Counted from the first letter of the stretch, positions 1 to 5,964 are shown. The stretch: 6,766 nt of DNA from Planctomycetaceae bacterium (GCA_020426065.1 JAGQQT010000225.1:1-6766), one strand, 5' to 3'. Numbers and translations are program-made. The notes: generated from the letters alone by a model not told the origin.

Positions 1-1
1 A

Positions 2-547
2 GCCTGCCGGAAGTGCAAAGAACTGGCGGAGACCCGCACCCAAACCGTTTTCGGCGTGGGGAATCCTGAAGCTCGTGTGCTGTTTGTGGGAGAAGCCCCC
101 GGAGCAGATGAGGACAAGCAGGGGGAACCGTTTGTGGGGCGTGCGGGACAGTTGCTCAATAAAATCATTGGAGCGTGCGGCTGGACCAGGGAGGAGATTT
201 ACATCTGCAACATTCTCCGCTGCCGCCCGCCGGGAAATCGCAATCCTTCTCCCATAGAAGCTGACAACTGTCGCGAGTTTCTGCTGGGGCAGATTGAAAC
301 CGTTCAGCCCGAATACATTGTCTGCTGGGGCACCATTGCCGCTCAGAATCTGCTGCAGGAAAACTCACCCATTGGCCGCATGCGAGGCAAGTTGTATTCG
401 TATCAGCAGGCAAAAGTTCTTTGCACTTATCATCCTTCCTATCTGCTGAGAAATCCCTCAGCCAAGAAACAGGTATGGGAAGACCTGCAGATTCTGCTGA
501 AAGACATGGGCATCAATCCTGAAGACCTGAATCAAGAGAAAAACTGA
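2..547 (+). CDS. Family 4 (type 4/5-like) [4Fe-4S] uracil-DNA glycosylase, 5'-truncated by window edge
   Basis: Removes uracil from DNA by cleaving the N-glycosidic bond, the first step of base excision repair, in the cytoplasm. The reading frame is open from base 2, and 181 codons are visible before the TGA at 545-547. The frame begins with ACRKC, so the first two cluster cysteines lie at visible residues 2 and 5. The other two are C74 (just before RPPGNRNP) and C90, with 15 residues between them, the spacing expected of the family 4 cluster. The uracil-pocket motif GEAPGADED is at 30-38, FVGRAGQLL at 44-52 and the second active-site motif HPSYLLRNP at 144-152. A GTG at 56 is in frame but would remove the CxxC pair, so the true start lies upstream of the window. 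Nearly the whole catalytic domain is present; any N-terminal extension is not visible. The stop lies 2 bases before rhaB. Identity as a family 4 enzyme is very secure; its activity is inferred from motifs. Confidence 0.95.
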   Translation, partial: ACRKCKELAETRTQTVFGVGNPEARVLFVGEAPGADEDKQGEPFVGRAGQLLNKIIGACGWTREEIYICNILRCRPPGNRNPSPIEADNCREFLLGQIETVQPEYIVCWGTIAAQNLLQENSPIGRMRGKLYSYQQAKVLCTYHPSYLLRNPSAKKQVWEDLQILLKDMGINPEDLNQEKN

Positions 548-549
548 CC

Positions 550-2034
550 ATGAGCGAAAAAGTATACCTGGGAGTGGATCTGGGAGCGGAGAGCGGTCGT
601 GTGATAGCTGGTCGGTTTGACGGCACACGATTGCAGCTGGATGAACTGCACCGTTTCCCGAATGGCCCGGTCAATGTGGCCGGAAAACTGCGCTGGAATG
701 TGATCGGTCTGTGGAAAGAAATCCTGAACGGACTGGGCATTGCCGCAGAACGTTATCGGGACGAGATTGTTTCGGTGGGAGTGGATACCTGGGGAGTGGA
801 TTATGTTCTGCTTTCCAAAACCGATGAGATGATCGGCCTGCCTTACAACTATCGCGACCCCAGAACCGAAGGCATGATGGCCCAGGCGTTTTCCCGGGTG
901 CCTCAGGCAGAAATCTTTGCTCAGTCCGGCCTGCAGTTCATGGAAATCAATACGCTTTATCAACTGCTGGCCGCCAACCGGGATCATCCCCGGGAAATGG
1001 CACTGGCAGATAAGATCCTGCTGATGCCGGATTACTTTCACTGGCTGTTGTGCGGCAGCCGGGTTGTCGAGTTCACGAATGCGACGACTACGCAATGTTA
1101 TCATCCCACCAATAACGACTGGGCATTTGACATGCTCCGCCGTCTCGAACTCCCGACGGATCTGTTTCCCGAAGTGGTTCCACCCGGAACAAGACTGGGC
1201 AATCTGCGGGAGTCGATTGTCTCGCAGACGGGGCTGAAGAAAATCAGTGTGGTAGCCCCACCCACGCACGATACGGCCAGTGCCGTGGTTGCGGTCCCCA
1301 CCAGCTCGACTGGTCAGGCCAACTGGGCCTACATCAGTTCCGGAACATGGTCCCTGATTGGTGTGGAGGTGCAGCAGGCCATCCTGACCGAAGCGGCACT
1401 GCAGATGAATGTCACTAACGAAGGTGGTGTGGACGGGACGTATCGTCTGCTGAAAAACGTGATGGGACTCTGGCTCGTGCAGGGGGTGAAACGGTCTTAC
1501 GATCGGCAGGGGAAGAATTACGACTACGCCGAACTGACCATGCTGGCCGAAAAAGCCGAGCCATTCCGCTCCCTGGTGGCTCCCAACGATCATCATTTTC
1601 TCCATCCGGAAGACATGTCCGTCGCACTGCAGGACTGGTGCCGACAGAGTTCCCAGCCGATTCCCGAATCCCCGGGTCAACTGGTGCGCTGTGCTCTGGA
1701 AAGTCTGGCGCTGAAGTATCGTCAGGTGCTGGAAGGACTCGAACAGCTGACCGGCGAGAAAATCGAAGTGATTCACATTGTGGGAGGTGGTTCCAACAGC
1801 GACCTGCTCAATCAGTTCACCGCAAATGCCTGCGGAGTTCCGGTCATTACCGGACCTGTCGAAGCGACCGTGATGGGAAATCTGCTGACTCAGGCCCGGA
1901 CTTCAGGTGAAGTTGGCTCTCTTGCCGACATCCGCTCGATCGTGCGGGCTTCGACCGAATCCCGTCGTTTCGAGCCAAAAGACCAATCCCGCTGGCAGGC
2001 GGCTTATGAACAGTTCCTGTCTCTGGCTGAGTAA
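550..2034 (+). CDS. rhaB: Rhamnulokinase (L-rhamnulose kinase, FGGY family)
   Basis: Phosphorylates L-rhamnulose with ATP to L-rhamnulose 1-phosphate, the second step of L-rhamnose catabolism after the isomerase and before the aldolase. The 494-residue product is close to the E. coli RhaB length of 489 and follows it along the whole chain. The N-terminal phosphate-binding loop is [11 protein letters not shown] (8-18). Then come [12 protein letters not shown] (77-88), NTLYQL (134-139), LLMPDYF (157-163), NATTTQ (177-182), the catalytic base D241 in [17 protein letters not shown] (262-271), [20 protein letters not shown] (290-309) and the C-terminal ATP-site segment [12 protein letters not shown] (411-422) with GPVEAT (435-440). 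The ATG at 550 follows the glycosylase stop by 2 bases, with only a weak purine run (GAGAAAA) before it, so translational coupling is likely. The usual partners rhaA and rhaD are not in the window. A related FGGY kinase for another deoxy sugar, such as L-fuculose, is the main alternative, but the RhaB-specific motifs make this unlikely. Confidence 0.96.
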   Translation: MSEKVYLGVDLGAESGRVIAGRFDGTRLQLDELHRFPNGPVNVAGKLRWNVIGLWKEILNGLGIAAERYRDEIVSVGVDTWGVDYVLLSKTDEMIGLPYNYRDPRTEGMMAQAFSRVPQAEIFAQSGLQFMEINTLYQLLAANRDHPREMALADKILLMPDYFHWLLCGSRVVEFTNATTTQCYHPTNNDWAFDMLRRLELPTDLFPEVVPPGTRLGNLRESIVSQTGLKKISVVAPPTHDTASAVVAVPTSSTGQANWAYISSGTWSLIGVEVQQAILTEAALQMNVTNEGGVDGTYRLLKNVMGLWLVQGVKRSYDRQGKNYDYAELTMLAEKAEPFRSLVAPNDHHFLHPEDMSVALQDWCRQSSQPIPESPGQLVRCALESLALKYRQVLEGLEQLTGEKIEVIHIVGGGSNSDLLNQFTANACGVPVITGPVEATVMGNLLTQARTSGEVGSLADIRSIVRASTESRRFEPKDQSRWQAAYEQFLSLAE

Positions 2035-2110
2035 ATCACCAGGTAATTGAACTGCTTTCTTGAAGCAACACATTGCACAAACACTCATCAGGAGATATCC
2101 TGAATCAAAG

Positions 2111-2138
2111 TTGGTTGAAATGATTCTCACTCAACCAG
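2111..2138 (+). other. Intergenic inverted repeat between rhaB and the zinc-ribbon gene
   Basis: TGGTTGA (2112-2118) and TCAACCA (2131-2137) are perfect 7-base inverted arms around a 12-base spacer, and a wobble pair could extend the stem to 2111/2138. It sits 77 bases after the rhaB stop and 48 bases before the next ATG. No T-run follows, so it is not a typical intrinsic terminator. It could be an operator or a 5' leader hairpin. The rest of the 151-base gap shows nothing else that I can support. Confidence 0.35.
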
Positions 2139-2185
2139 TCATGATGAATCCCTTCTTCGCACCCTAAATCTGTCAGTGTATCACG

Positions 2186-2767
2186 ATGTCAATCAACTTC
2201 GTCTGTGATCAGTGTTCTAAAAAATACAAGGTTGGCGATGAATACGCTGGCCGGAAGATGCAGTGCAAAGAGTGTGGCGCCAAACTGCAGATTCCTGGCG
2301 GAAGCAGTTCACCAGCCAAAGTTGCCGCCAAGGCCTCCGCTTCTTCGAAACAGAGTGCCAAGTCCGGTTCTCAGCGAAAATCCAGACCTGCTCCAGACAG
2401 CGAACACGATTTTCTCTCCGCTCTCGATGCCGCAGCTGTCGATCCGGGAAGGCTCCTCGAACCAAAAGTGGACAAGAAGAAGCAGCGAGAGGAAGAGGAA
2501 AAAGCGGCCATTAAACAGGCGAATATGAAAGCCATGGCGGGTGGCTTTGTCACCATCCTGTTGCTGGTTGGCCTGGTGGCTTTAAAGCTCTATACAAAGT
2601 CTGACTTCTTCGAACGCCTGCTGGGAATGGACGGCACAGCCAGCTCGGCCCCCGCTGACAACTGGGAAGATGAAGGACCGGGTGAAGAGATGCCGATGGA
2701 CGCAGAAACCAGTTCGGCAGACGAGCAACCGGTCAGTTCCGATACGGAAACATCCACCGAACCATAA
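2186..2767 (+). CDS. Zinc-ribbon, single-pass membrane protein of unknown function (planctomycete style)
   Basis: No precise family was recognised. The 193-residue product has four parts. Residues 1-37 form a zinc ribbon with cysteines C7, C10, C27 and C30 (CDQC and CKEC), similar in plan to MJ0042-like ribbons that are frequent at the N-termini of planctomycete proteins. Residues 38-72 are a Ser/Ala/Lys-rich low-complexity linker. Residues 94-113 are a highly charged Lys/Glu segment that may be helical, leading into one hydrophobic helix at about 116-136 (AMAGGFVTILLLVGLVALKL). The tail (about 150-193) is acidic and rich in Ser, Thr and Glu. There is no signal peptide. With positive residues before the helix and acidic ones after, the likely topology is ribbon inside and tail outside the cytoplasm; this is inference. 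No Shine-Dalgarno is visible before the ATG at 2186, but the ribbon begins immediately, so this start is well supported. It may anchor a partner or sense something at the membrane; function unknown. Confidence 0.85.
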   Translation: MSINFVCDQCSKKYKVGDEYAGRKMQCKECGAKLQIPGGSSSPAKVAAKASASSKQSAKSGSQRKSRPAPDSEHDFLSALDAAAVDPGRLLEPKVDKKKQREEEEKAAIKQANMKAMAGGFVTILLLVGLVALKLYTKSDFFERLLGMDGTASSAPADNWEDEGPGEEMPMDAETSSADEQPVSSDTETSTEP

Positions 2768-2802
2768 CCGGTCCTTCCGAACACGAGCTCGCATCTCACA
2801 CC

Positions 2803-2896
2803 GCAACAGACATCAGGCCACACACCAGGCCGTGTCCCCGGTCTGCACTCAGATTCCGGGCCTATCAAAACCATCACTGGCAGGAAGCAACAGACA
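2803..2896 (+). repeat. Direct repeat pair GCAACAGACA in the gap before the HAD gene
   Basis: The 10-base word GCAACAGACA occurs at 2803-2812 and again at 2887-2896, the second copy ending one base before the HAD start codon. The gap also holds AGGCCACAC and CCAGGCC close together around 2815-2830. No hairpin terminator or promoter is convincing. The repeat could be chance. Confidence 0.3.
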
Positions 2897-2897
2897 G

Positions 2898-3524
2898 ATG
2901 ACGGCAACCGCTCCCGAGCAGATCAAAGCCTGCGTGTTTGACATGGGAAAAGTGTTAATTCATTTCTGCCATGATCGAATGCTGCGGCAGATGGCCGTAG
3001 TCTGTGACTGTGAACCCGAGCAGTTGCGACAACTCCTGTTTGATTCCGGAGTTCTCCTGGAATACGAGCGGGGACTCCATACCGAAGAGCAGATCCACCA
3101 GCTCATCGAACAAACACTTGGCAAGTCGGTTGATCGAGCGGCCCTCGAATTTGCCTCGGCTGATATCTTTGATCAGTTTGATGAAATGCTGCCAGTCATC
3201 GAATCCCTCAAGAATCAGCAGATGCCACTCGTTTTGCTGTCCAACACGAGCCGGGTCCATTTCGAGTCGATTCGCGACCGCTTTCCGATTCTCACTTTGT
3301 TTGACCACTATGTGCTTTCCTATGAAGTACGGACCCTGAAACCGGATCCCGGGATTTACGAACACGCCGTTTCCCTGGCTGGCCAGCCTGCCCCCAACTG
3401 CTTTTTTACTGATGACATTGCCGTAAATGTGGAGGGCGCCCGTCACGTGGGACTCCAGGCCGTTCAATTTAAAAACCCGTCTCAGCTGATAAATGAACTC
3501 CGCTCCCGCGGCGTGATGGTGTAA
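2898..3524 (+). CDS. HAD-superfamily phosphatase, YihX-like (subfamily IA)
   Basis: A probable small-molecule phosphatase of the cytoplasm, 208 residues, about the size of E. coli YihX (alpha-glucose-1-phosphate phosphatase). Motif I is CVFDMGKVLIHF with nucleophile D15. The usual second aspartate (D+2) is glycine G17, as in the FDLGNV motif of YihX and relatives. Motif II is LLSNTS with S115. Motif III is LKPDPGIY with K148. Motif IV is FTDDIAVNVEGA with D172 and D173 for magnesium. The helical cap lies between motifs I and II (about 25-95). The ATG at 2898 is chosen because the HAD fold begins within about 10 residues and an AGGA lies at 2882-2885, a slightly long spacing. An upstream in-frame ATG at 2670 would overlap the previous gene and add an unrelated Arg/His/Pro-rich stretch. 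The substrate cannot be read from the sequence; sugar phosphates are the best guess by family. It stands alone between gaps of 130 and 272 bases. Confidence 0.88.
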   Translation: MTATAPEQIKACVFDMGKVLIHFCHDRMLRQMAVVCDCEPEQLRQLLFDSGVLLEYERGLHTEEQIHQLIEQTLGKSVDRAALEFASADIFDQFDEMLPVIESLKNQQMPLVLLSNTSRVHFESIRDRFPILTLFDHYVLSYEVRTLKPDPGIYEHAVSLAGQPAPNCFFTDDIAVNVEGARHVGLQAVQFKNPSQLINELRSRGVMV

Positions 3525-3625
3525 ATCAAGCGAAAAACCGCTGACAGGGGCTGTGTGTTCTTTGCTTGACAGACCTGTTAAGTTACACATGCCGGTTTTC
3601 ACGGGCCGCAGCAAGCTGATCGCCG

Positions 3626-3636
3626 TGATGGCATCA
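3626..3636. promoter_or_regulatory. Candidate operator palindrome TGAT-GGC-ATCA
   Basis: TGATGGCATCA reads as a perfect 5-1-5 palindrome, 160 bases before the ZIP start. The same outline, TGAT-N3-ATCA, recurs at 4978-4988 before cysH and was not seen elsewhere in the window by eye. The single central base rules out an RNA hairpin of full length, so a DNA-binding site for a dimeric regulator is more plausible. The regulator is unknown. Confidence 0.3.
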
Positions 3637-3734
3637 AACCGCTCGGGCAGGTGTTTGCTCAGGACTTCTCACGGATGAGTCGATTTCCCTCGCCCGGTAC
3701 CCATTGCGAAGAGGTGATCTGAAAAACACCCTCA

Positions 3735-3771
3735 CCGTTGCAGGTGGGACCTGTTCACGTTCACGCAACGG
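3735..3771 (+). promoter_or_regulatory. Nested inverted repeat in the ZIP 5' leader
   Basis: CCGTTGC (3735-3741) and GCAACGG (3765-3771) are perfect 7-base arms. Between them lies AGGT-GGG-ACCT (3742-3752), a small perfect hairpin, and a tandem TTCACG TTCACG (3754-3765). The element ends 25 bases before the ZIP start codon, where no Shine-Dalgarno is visible. It could be an RNA structure governing translation or an operator. No known riboswitch class was recognised. Confidence 0.4.
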
Positions 3772-3796
3772 CTAACCTGCCGTTTACTTATATCGA

Positions 3797-4900
3797 ATGC
3801 AGCCCATCATGATTCGTCTGGTTCTGGTGATTCTGTTTCTGTTCATTGCCGGCAGCAGACCGCTGTCCGCGCAGCCAGAACCTCCAGCTGAAACCAGTTC
3901 CCCCTCCACGAGTCTGCAGATCCGTGATGATTTGCCCTCGATTCCACTGGAGCTGACAACTGCTCAGCGACGACAACGCATGTGGCTGTTGTTCTCTTAC
4001 AGTGCGGCCATCATTCTGGCCTCCATGCTGGGCGGTTATTTGCCTCTGGCTGTGCGACTCACCCATACGCGAATGCAGATGCTGATGAGCTTTGTGGGGG
4101 GGCTGATGCTGGGCGTGGCTCTGTTTCATCAACTGCTGCACGCCGTCCGGGATACCCCTGATGCCAGCCTGCACACCATCATGTCCGGTGTGGGTCTGGG
4201 GATTCTGGTAATGTTTCTGCTGCTCAGAACGTTCCATTTCCATCAGCACGATGTTTCCTGCGATTCGGTTGTGGCCGACCGGGCGGATCTGGACATTGCC
4301 TGCCACTGGGGGCACCCAGAGCATGCCCACGACCATGATCACGACCACGACCATCACGGACTGGTCTCGCTGCCAATTGCCCATCCCGACCAGCAGTCCA
4401 TCCAGAAGATGCAGTATTCCTGGGTCGGGATCGCCCTGGGACTCGGTTTCCATACGATTCTGGATGGAGCAGCCCTGGCTGCCAGCTGTCTGCGGATTCC
4501 GGAATCAGGAGCTGATGGAGTCATCTGGGGCCTGGCAACCTTCCTGGCCATCCTGCTCCACAAGCCACTCGATGCGATCTCAATTACTACGGTCATGTCC
4601 AGCCAGGGCTGGAGTCTGAAAAAGTGCGCCTGGGTCAACGTCTCGTTTGCCCTGATGTGCCCATTGGGAGCCCTCCTGGCCTGGTGGGGAATTGTCAGCG
4701 GGCACAGCCACGCATTACTGGTCAGTTATCTGCTGGCGTTTTCAGCGGGTGTCTTCCTCTGCATTGCCTTGAGTGATCTGCTGCCGGAAATGCAGTTCCA
4801 CCACCATAATCAGTGGGCCCTGACCATTACCCTGCTCTCCGGACTGGCCCTGGCCTGGATTCTGATGCTGCTGGATCCCTCACACCCCTGGTCGAGTTGA
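3797..4900 (+). CDS. ZIP-family divalent metal transporter with signal peptide and His-rich loop
   Basis: Predicted inner-membrane uptake carrier for zinc or a related divalent metal. The 367-residue product starts with a signal-peptide-like segment (hydrophobic about 6-19, possible cleavage after A25 in PLSAQ). Eight hydrophobic helices follow at roughly 62-86, 94-115, 124-145, 207-230, 241-263, 275-298, 305-330 and 338-360. The loop between helices 3 and 4 (147-196) carries 13 histidines, including HAHDHDHDHDHH (176-187), plus C155 and C169, a classic ZIP metal-binding loop. Helix 4 has the ZIP signature as HTILDG (219-224). Helix 5 has HKPLD (255-259) where many ZIPs have HExPHE, so a usually acidic second-site position is lysine K256. 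Helix 7 ends SDLLPEM with E331. No clear Shine-Dalgarno precedes the ATG at 3797; an in-frame ATG at 3809 is also possible. The ZIP family call is strong; the metal and the direction of transport are inferred. Confidence 0.92.
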   Translation: MQPIMIRLVLVILFLFIAGSRPLSAQPEPPAETSSPSTSLQIRDDLPSIPLELTTAQRRQRMWLLFSYSAAIILASMLGGYLPLAVRLTHTRMQMLMSFVGGLMLGVALFHQLLHAVRDTPDASLHTIMSGVGLGILVMFLLLRTFHFHQHDVSCDSVVADRADLDIACHWGHPEHAHDHDHDHDHHGLVSLPIAHPDQQSIQKMQYSWVGIALGLGFHTILDGAALAASCLRIPESGADGVIWGLATFLAILLHKPLDAISITTVMSSQGWSLKKCAWVNVSFALMCPLGALLAWWGIVSGHSHALLVSYLLAFSAGVFLCIALSDLLPEMQFHHHNQWALTITLLSGLALAWILMLLDPSHPWSS

Positions 4901-4977
4901 GTCACCGGCAGGAAATCCGGCTCAAACCGCCTTGAATTGCAGGCCCTATCCGATCTCAGTAGAGTAACCGGATACAT

Positions 4978-4988
4978 TGATTAAATCA
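4978..4988. promoter_or_regulatory. Candidate operator palindrome TGAT-TAA-ATCA
   Basis: TGATTAAATCA is a perfect 5-1-5 palindrome, 136 bases before the cysH start, with the same TGAT-N3-ATCA outline as the site at 3626-3636. It resembles an FNR/CRP-family site (TTGAT-N4-ATCAA), but the spacing is 3 rather than 4 and the right flank is T, so that assignment is not made. Confidence 0.3.
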
Positions 4989-5002
4989 TGGGAAAATCGA
5001 CT

Positions 5003-5059
5003 GCTGGAAAAGGACACCGCCAGCCGGCGGGCCTGCGTTGCGGCGGACCGGCATTTCCA
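5003..5059 (+). promoter_or_regulatory. GC-rich foldable element in the cysH 5' leader with alternative pairings
   Basis: In the 224-base gap between the ZIP gene and cysH, one fold pairs TGGAAA (5005-5010) with TTTCCA (5054-5059) and CCGCC (5017-5021) with GGCGG (5042-5046). Competing folds pair the same CCGCC with the nearer GGCGG (5026-5030, loop AGCC), or GCTGG (5003-5007) with CCAGC (5020-5024). It is followed by an AT-rich stretch with TATATC at 5066-5071. No T-run follows, so a plain terminator is unlikely. It might be a leader switch or simply GC-rich spacer. It ends 65 bases before the cysH start codon. Confidence 0.35.
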
Positions 5060-5124
5060 TAAGTTTATATCTTTATTGATGTTGTGCCTCACACCCGTTT
5101 GTTTTCATTCAGTCAGAAAAACAG

Positions 5125-5916
5125 ATGCCCCGACTTACCCAAGCTGACTTGGCGAATCTGAATCACAATTTCGAAGAACGGACTCCCCAGGAATTGATCC
5201 AATGGGCCGCAGTCACGTTTGATCAGCGTGTGGCCGCTCTCTCGGCCATGCAGCAGTCTGGAAATGTGATCGCTCACATGATCTCTCAACTGGGGTTGAA
5301 GATCCCGATCCTGTTTGTGGATACGGGAGTGATGTTCCAGGAAACACTCGATACGCGGGATCGACTGGCACGGGATTACAACCTCGAAATCCGTACTCTG
5401 CAGCCAGCCAAAACGATGGAAGAGCAGACCGCAGAGCATGGCGTCCTCTACCTCTCCCCGGATGGCCAGGAAAAGTGCTGCCACATGCGGAAAGTCGAAC
5501 CGCTGCAGAGGATCGCCGGCCAGTACAGCGGTATCGTGAGCAGCCTGCGTCGCTCCGATGGCGGACGAAGGGCTCATAATCCCATTCTGACCATTGATGT
5601 CGAAATGAATGCACTGCGGATTAACCCACTGGCCAACTTCTCTGATGAGCAGATGACCGAGTACATCGAAACCAATCGGGTGATTACCAATCCTCTGCAC
5701 GCTCAAGGTTACGCAACAATTGGCTGCAACCGCTGCACTACACCGGTCATGCCGGGAGAACCAAAACGCGCGGGACGCTGGAGACATCTCGGTCCCTGGT
5801 CCATGTATTGCGGCATCAACCCGACCGACATGAATGACCCCACGCACAACTATATTGAACTGACGCAGGAAGAAATCGATCGAATCATGGGAATCGAAAA
5901 CGACTTCATGATCTGA
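5125..5916 (+). CDS. cysH: CysH-type sulfonucleotide reductase with [4Fe-4S] motif (probable adenylyl-sulfate reductase)
   Basis: Reduces an activated sulfate (APS, possibly PAPS) to sulfite with thioredoxin-type thiols during sulfate assimilation in the cytoplasm. The 263-residue product has the cluster cysteines [13 protein letters not shown] (C118, C119) and [20 protein letters not shown] (C201, C204), the set found in APS reductases and absent from E. coli PAPS reductase. Other family marks are [13 protein letters not shown] (63-75), [11 protein letters not shown] (140-150) and [12 protein letters not shown] (166-177). The expected catalytic cysteine is C229 in YCGIN, where most relatives have ECGLH or ECGIH. 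The N-terminal nucleotide loop reads [10 protein letters not shown] (39-48) instead of the common SSFGAED. The C-terminal tail continues about 30 residues past C229, so thiol chemistry should be intact. The ATG at 5125 has no clear Shine-Dalgarno. No sulfate permease, sulfurylase or sulfite reductase gene is in the window. The family is secure; APS versus PAPS preference is inferred from the cysteines. Confidence 0.92.
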   Translation: MPRLTQADLANLNHNFEERTPQELIQWAAVTFDQRVAALSAMQQSGNVIAHMISQLGLKIPILFVDTGVMFQETLDTRDRLARDYNLEIRTLQPAKTMEEQTAEHGVLYLSPDGQEKCCHMRKVEPLQRIAGQYSGIVSSLRRSDGGRRAHNPILTIDVEMNALRINPLANFSDEQMTEYIETNRVITNPLHAQGYATIGCNRCTTPVMPGEPKRAGRWRHLGPWSMYCGINPTDMNDPTHNYIELTQEEIDRIMGIENDFMI

Positions 5917-5927
5917 TCTGGCATGCC

Positions 5928-5964
5928 CTCTTTTCCATCTCCCGGAAGGAATTCTGGAAAAGAG
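5928..5964 (+). terminator. 10-bp inverted repeat downstream of cysH, possible terminator or 3' stabiliser
   Basis: CTCTTTTCCA (5928-5937) and TGGAAAAGAG (5955-5964) are perfect 10-base arms around a 17-base spacer, starting 11 bases after the cysH stop. Position and stem length suit a transcript 3' end, but no T-run follows on the + strand and the stem is AT-rich, so intrinsic termination is uncertain. Confidence 0.5.

Larger units (their letters stand above)
3525..3796 (+). other. Gene-free 272-base leader before the ZIP transporter with several inverted repeats
   Basis: No credible gene was found here. Short hairpins are ACAG/CTGT around GGG (3544-3554), an alternative pairing ACAGG (3544-3548) with CCTGT (3574-3578), CGGGC (3644-3648) with GCCCG (3692-3696) enclosing CTCA-CGGA-TGAG (3668-3679), and the 3735-3771 element listed separately. 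A TTGACA at 3566-3571 resembles a -35 box but has no matching -10 at 16-18 bases. The region may hold the end of the HAD transcript plus the promoter and 5' leader of the ZIP gene. I do not recognise a known riboswitch. Confidence 0.4.

Noticed and set aside
56..547. GTG at 56 as the start of the uracil-DNA glycosylase
   Set aside because: The frame stays open to the window edge and encodes the CxxC half of the iron-sulfur site upstream, so the gene must begin before the window.
532..1776. 414-codon open reading frame on the minus strand opposite rhaB
   Set aside because: It is fully antisense to a well-conserved kinase and its translation is rich in His, Gln and Arg with no recognisable motif. 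It is a by-product of codon bias in rhaB.
2044..2062. TGCTT/AAGCA hairpin after rhaB as a terminator
   Set aside because: The stem is only 5 bp, AT-rich and has no T-run after it.
2117..2130. Fur-box-like stretch TGAAATGATTCTCA
   Set aside because: It is one base short of the 7-1-7 pattern and has too many mismatches to call.
2670..2897. Upstream ATG for the HAD gene overlapping the zinc-ribbon gene
   Set aside because: The added 76 residues are Arg/His/Pro-rich and unlike any HAD N-terminus; the fold begins just after 2898.
3566..3571. TTGACA as a -35 promoter box
   Set aside because: No acceptable -10 hexamer lies 16-18 bases downstream.
2955..3614. Long minus-strand open frames opposite the HAD gene, and similarly at 3788-4453, 5113-5970 and 5993-6595
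   Set aside because: Each mirrors a recognised gene on the + strand and shows no domain, membrane pattern or start signal of its own.
3589..3678. 29-codon open frame in the ZIP leader
   Set aside because: No ribosome binding site, no recognisable sequence, and a length common by chance.
3672..3681. CGGATGAGTC resembling the CUGAUGA core of a hammerhead ribozyme
   Set aside because: The core base is G rather than U, no GAAA follows at the required place, and the flanking stems do not fit.
4977..4989. FNR-type site before cysH
   Set aside because: The half-sites are separated by 3 bases instead of 4 and the right half lacks the final A; kept only as an unassigned palindrome.
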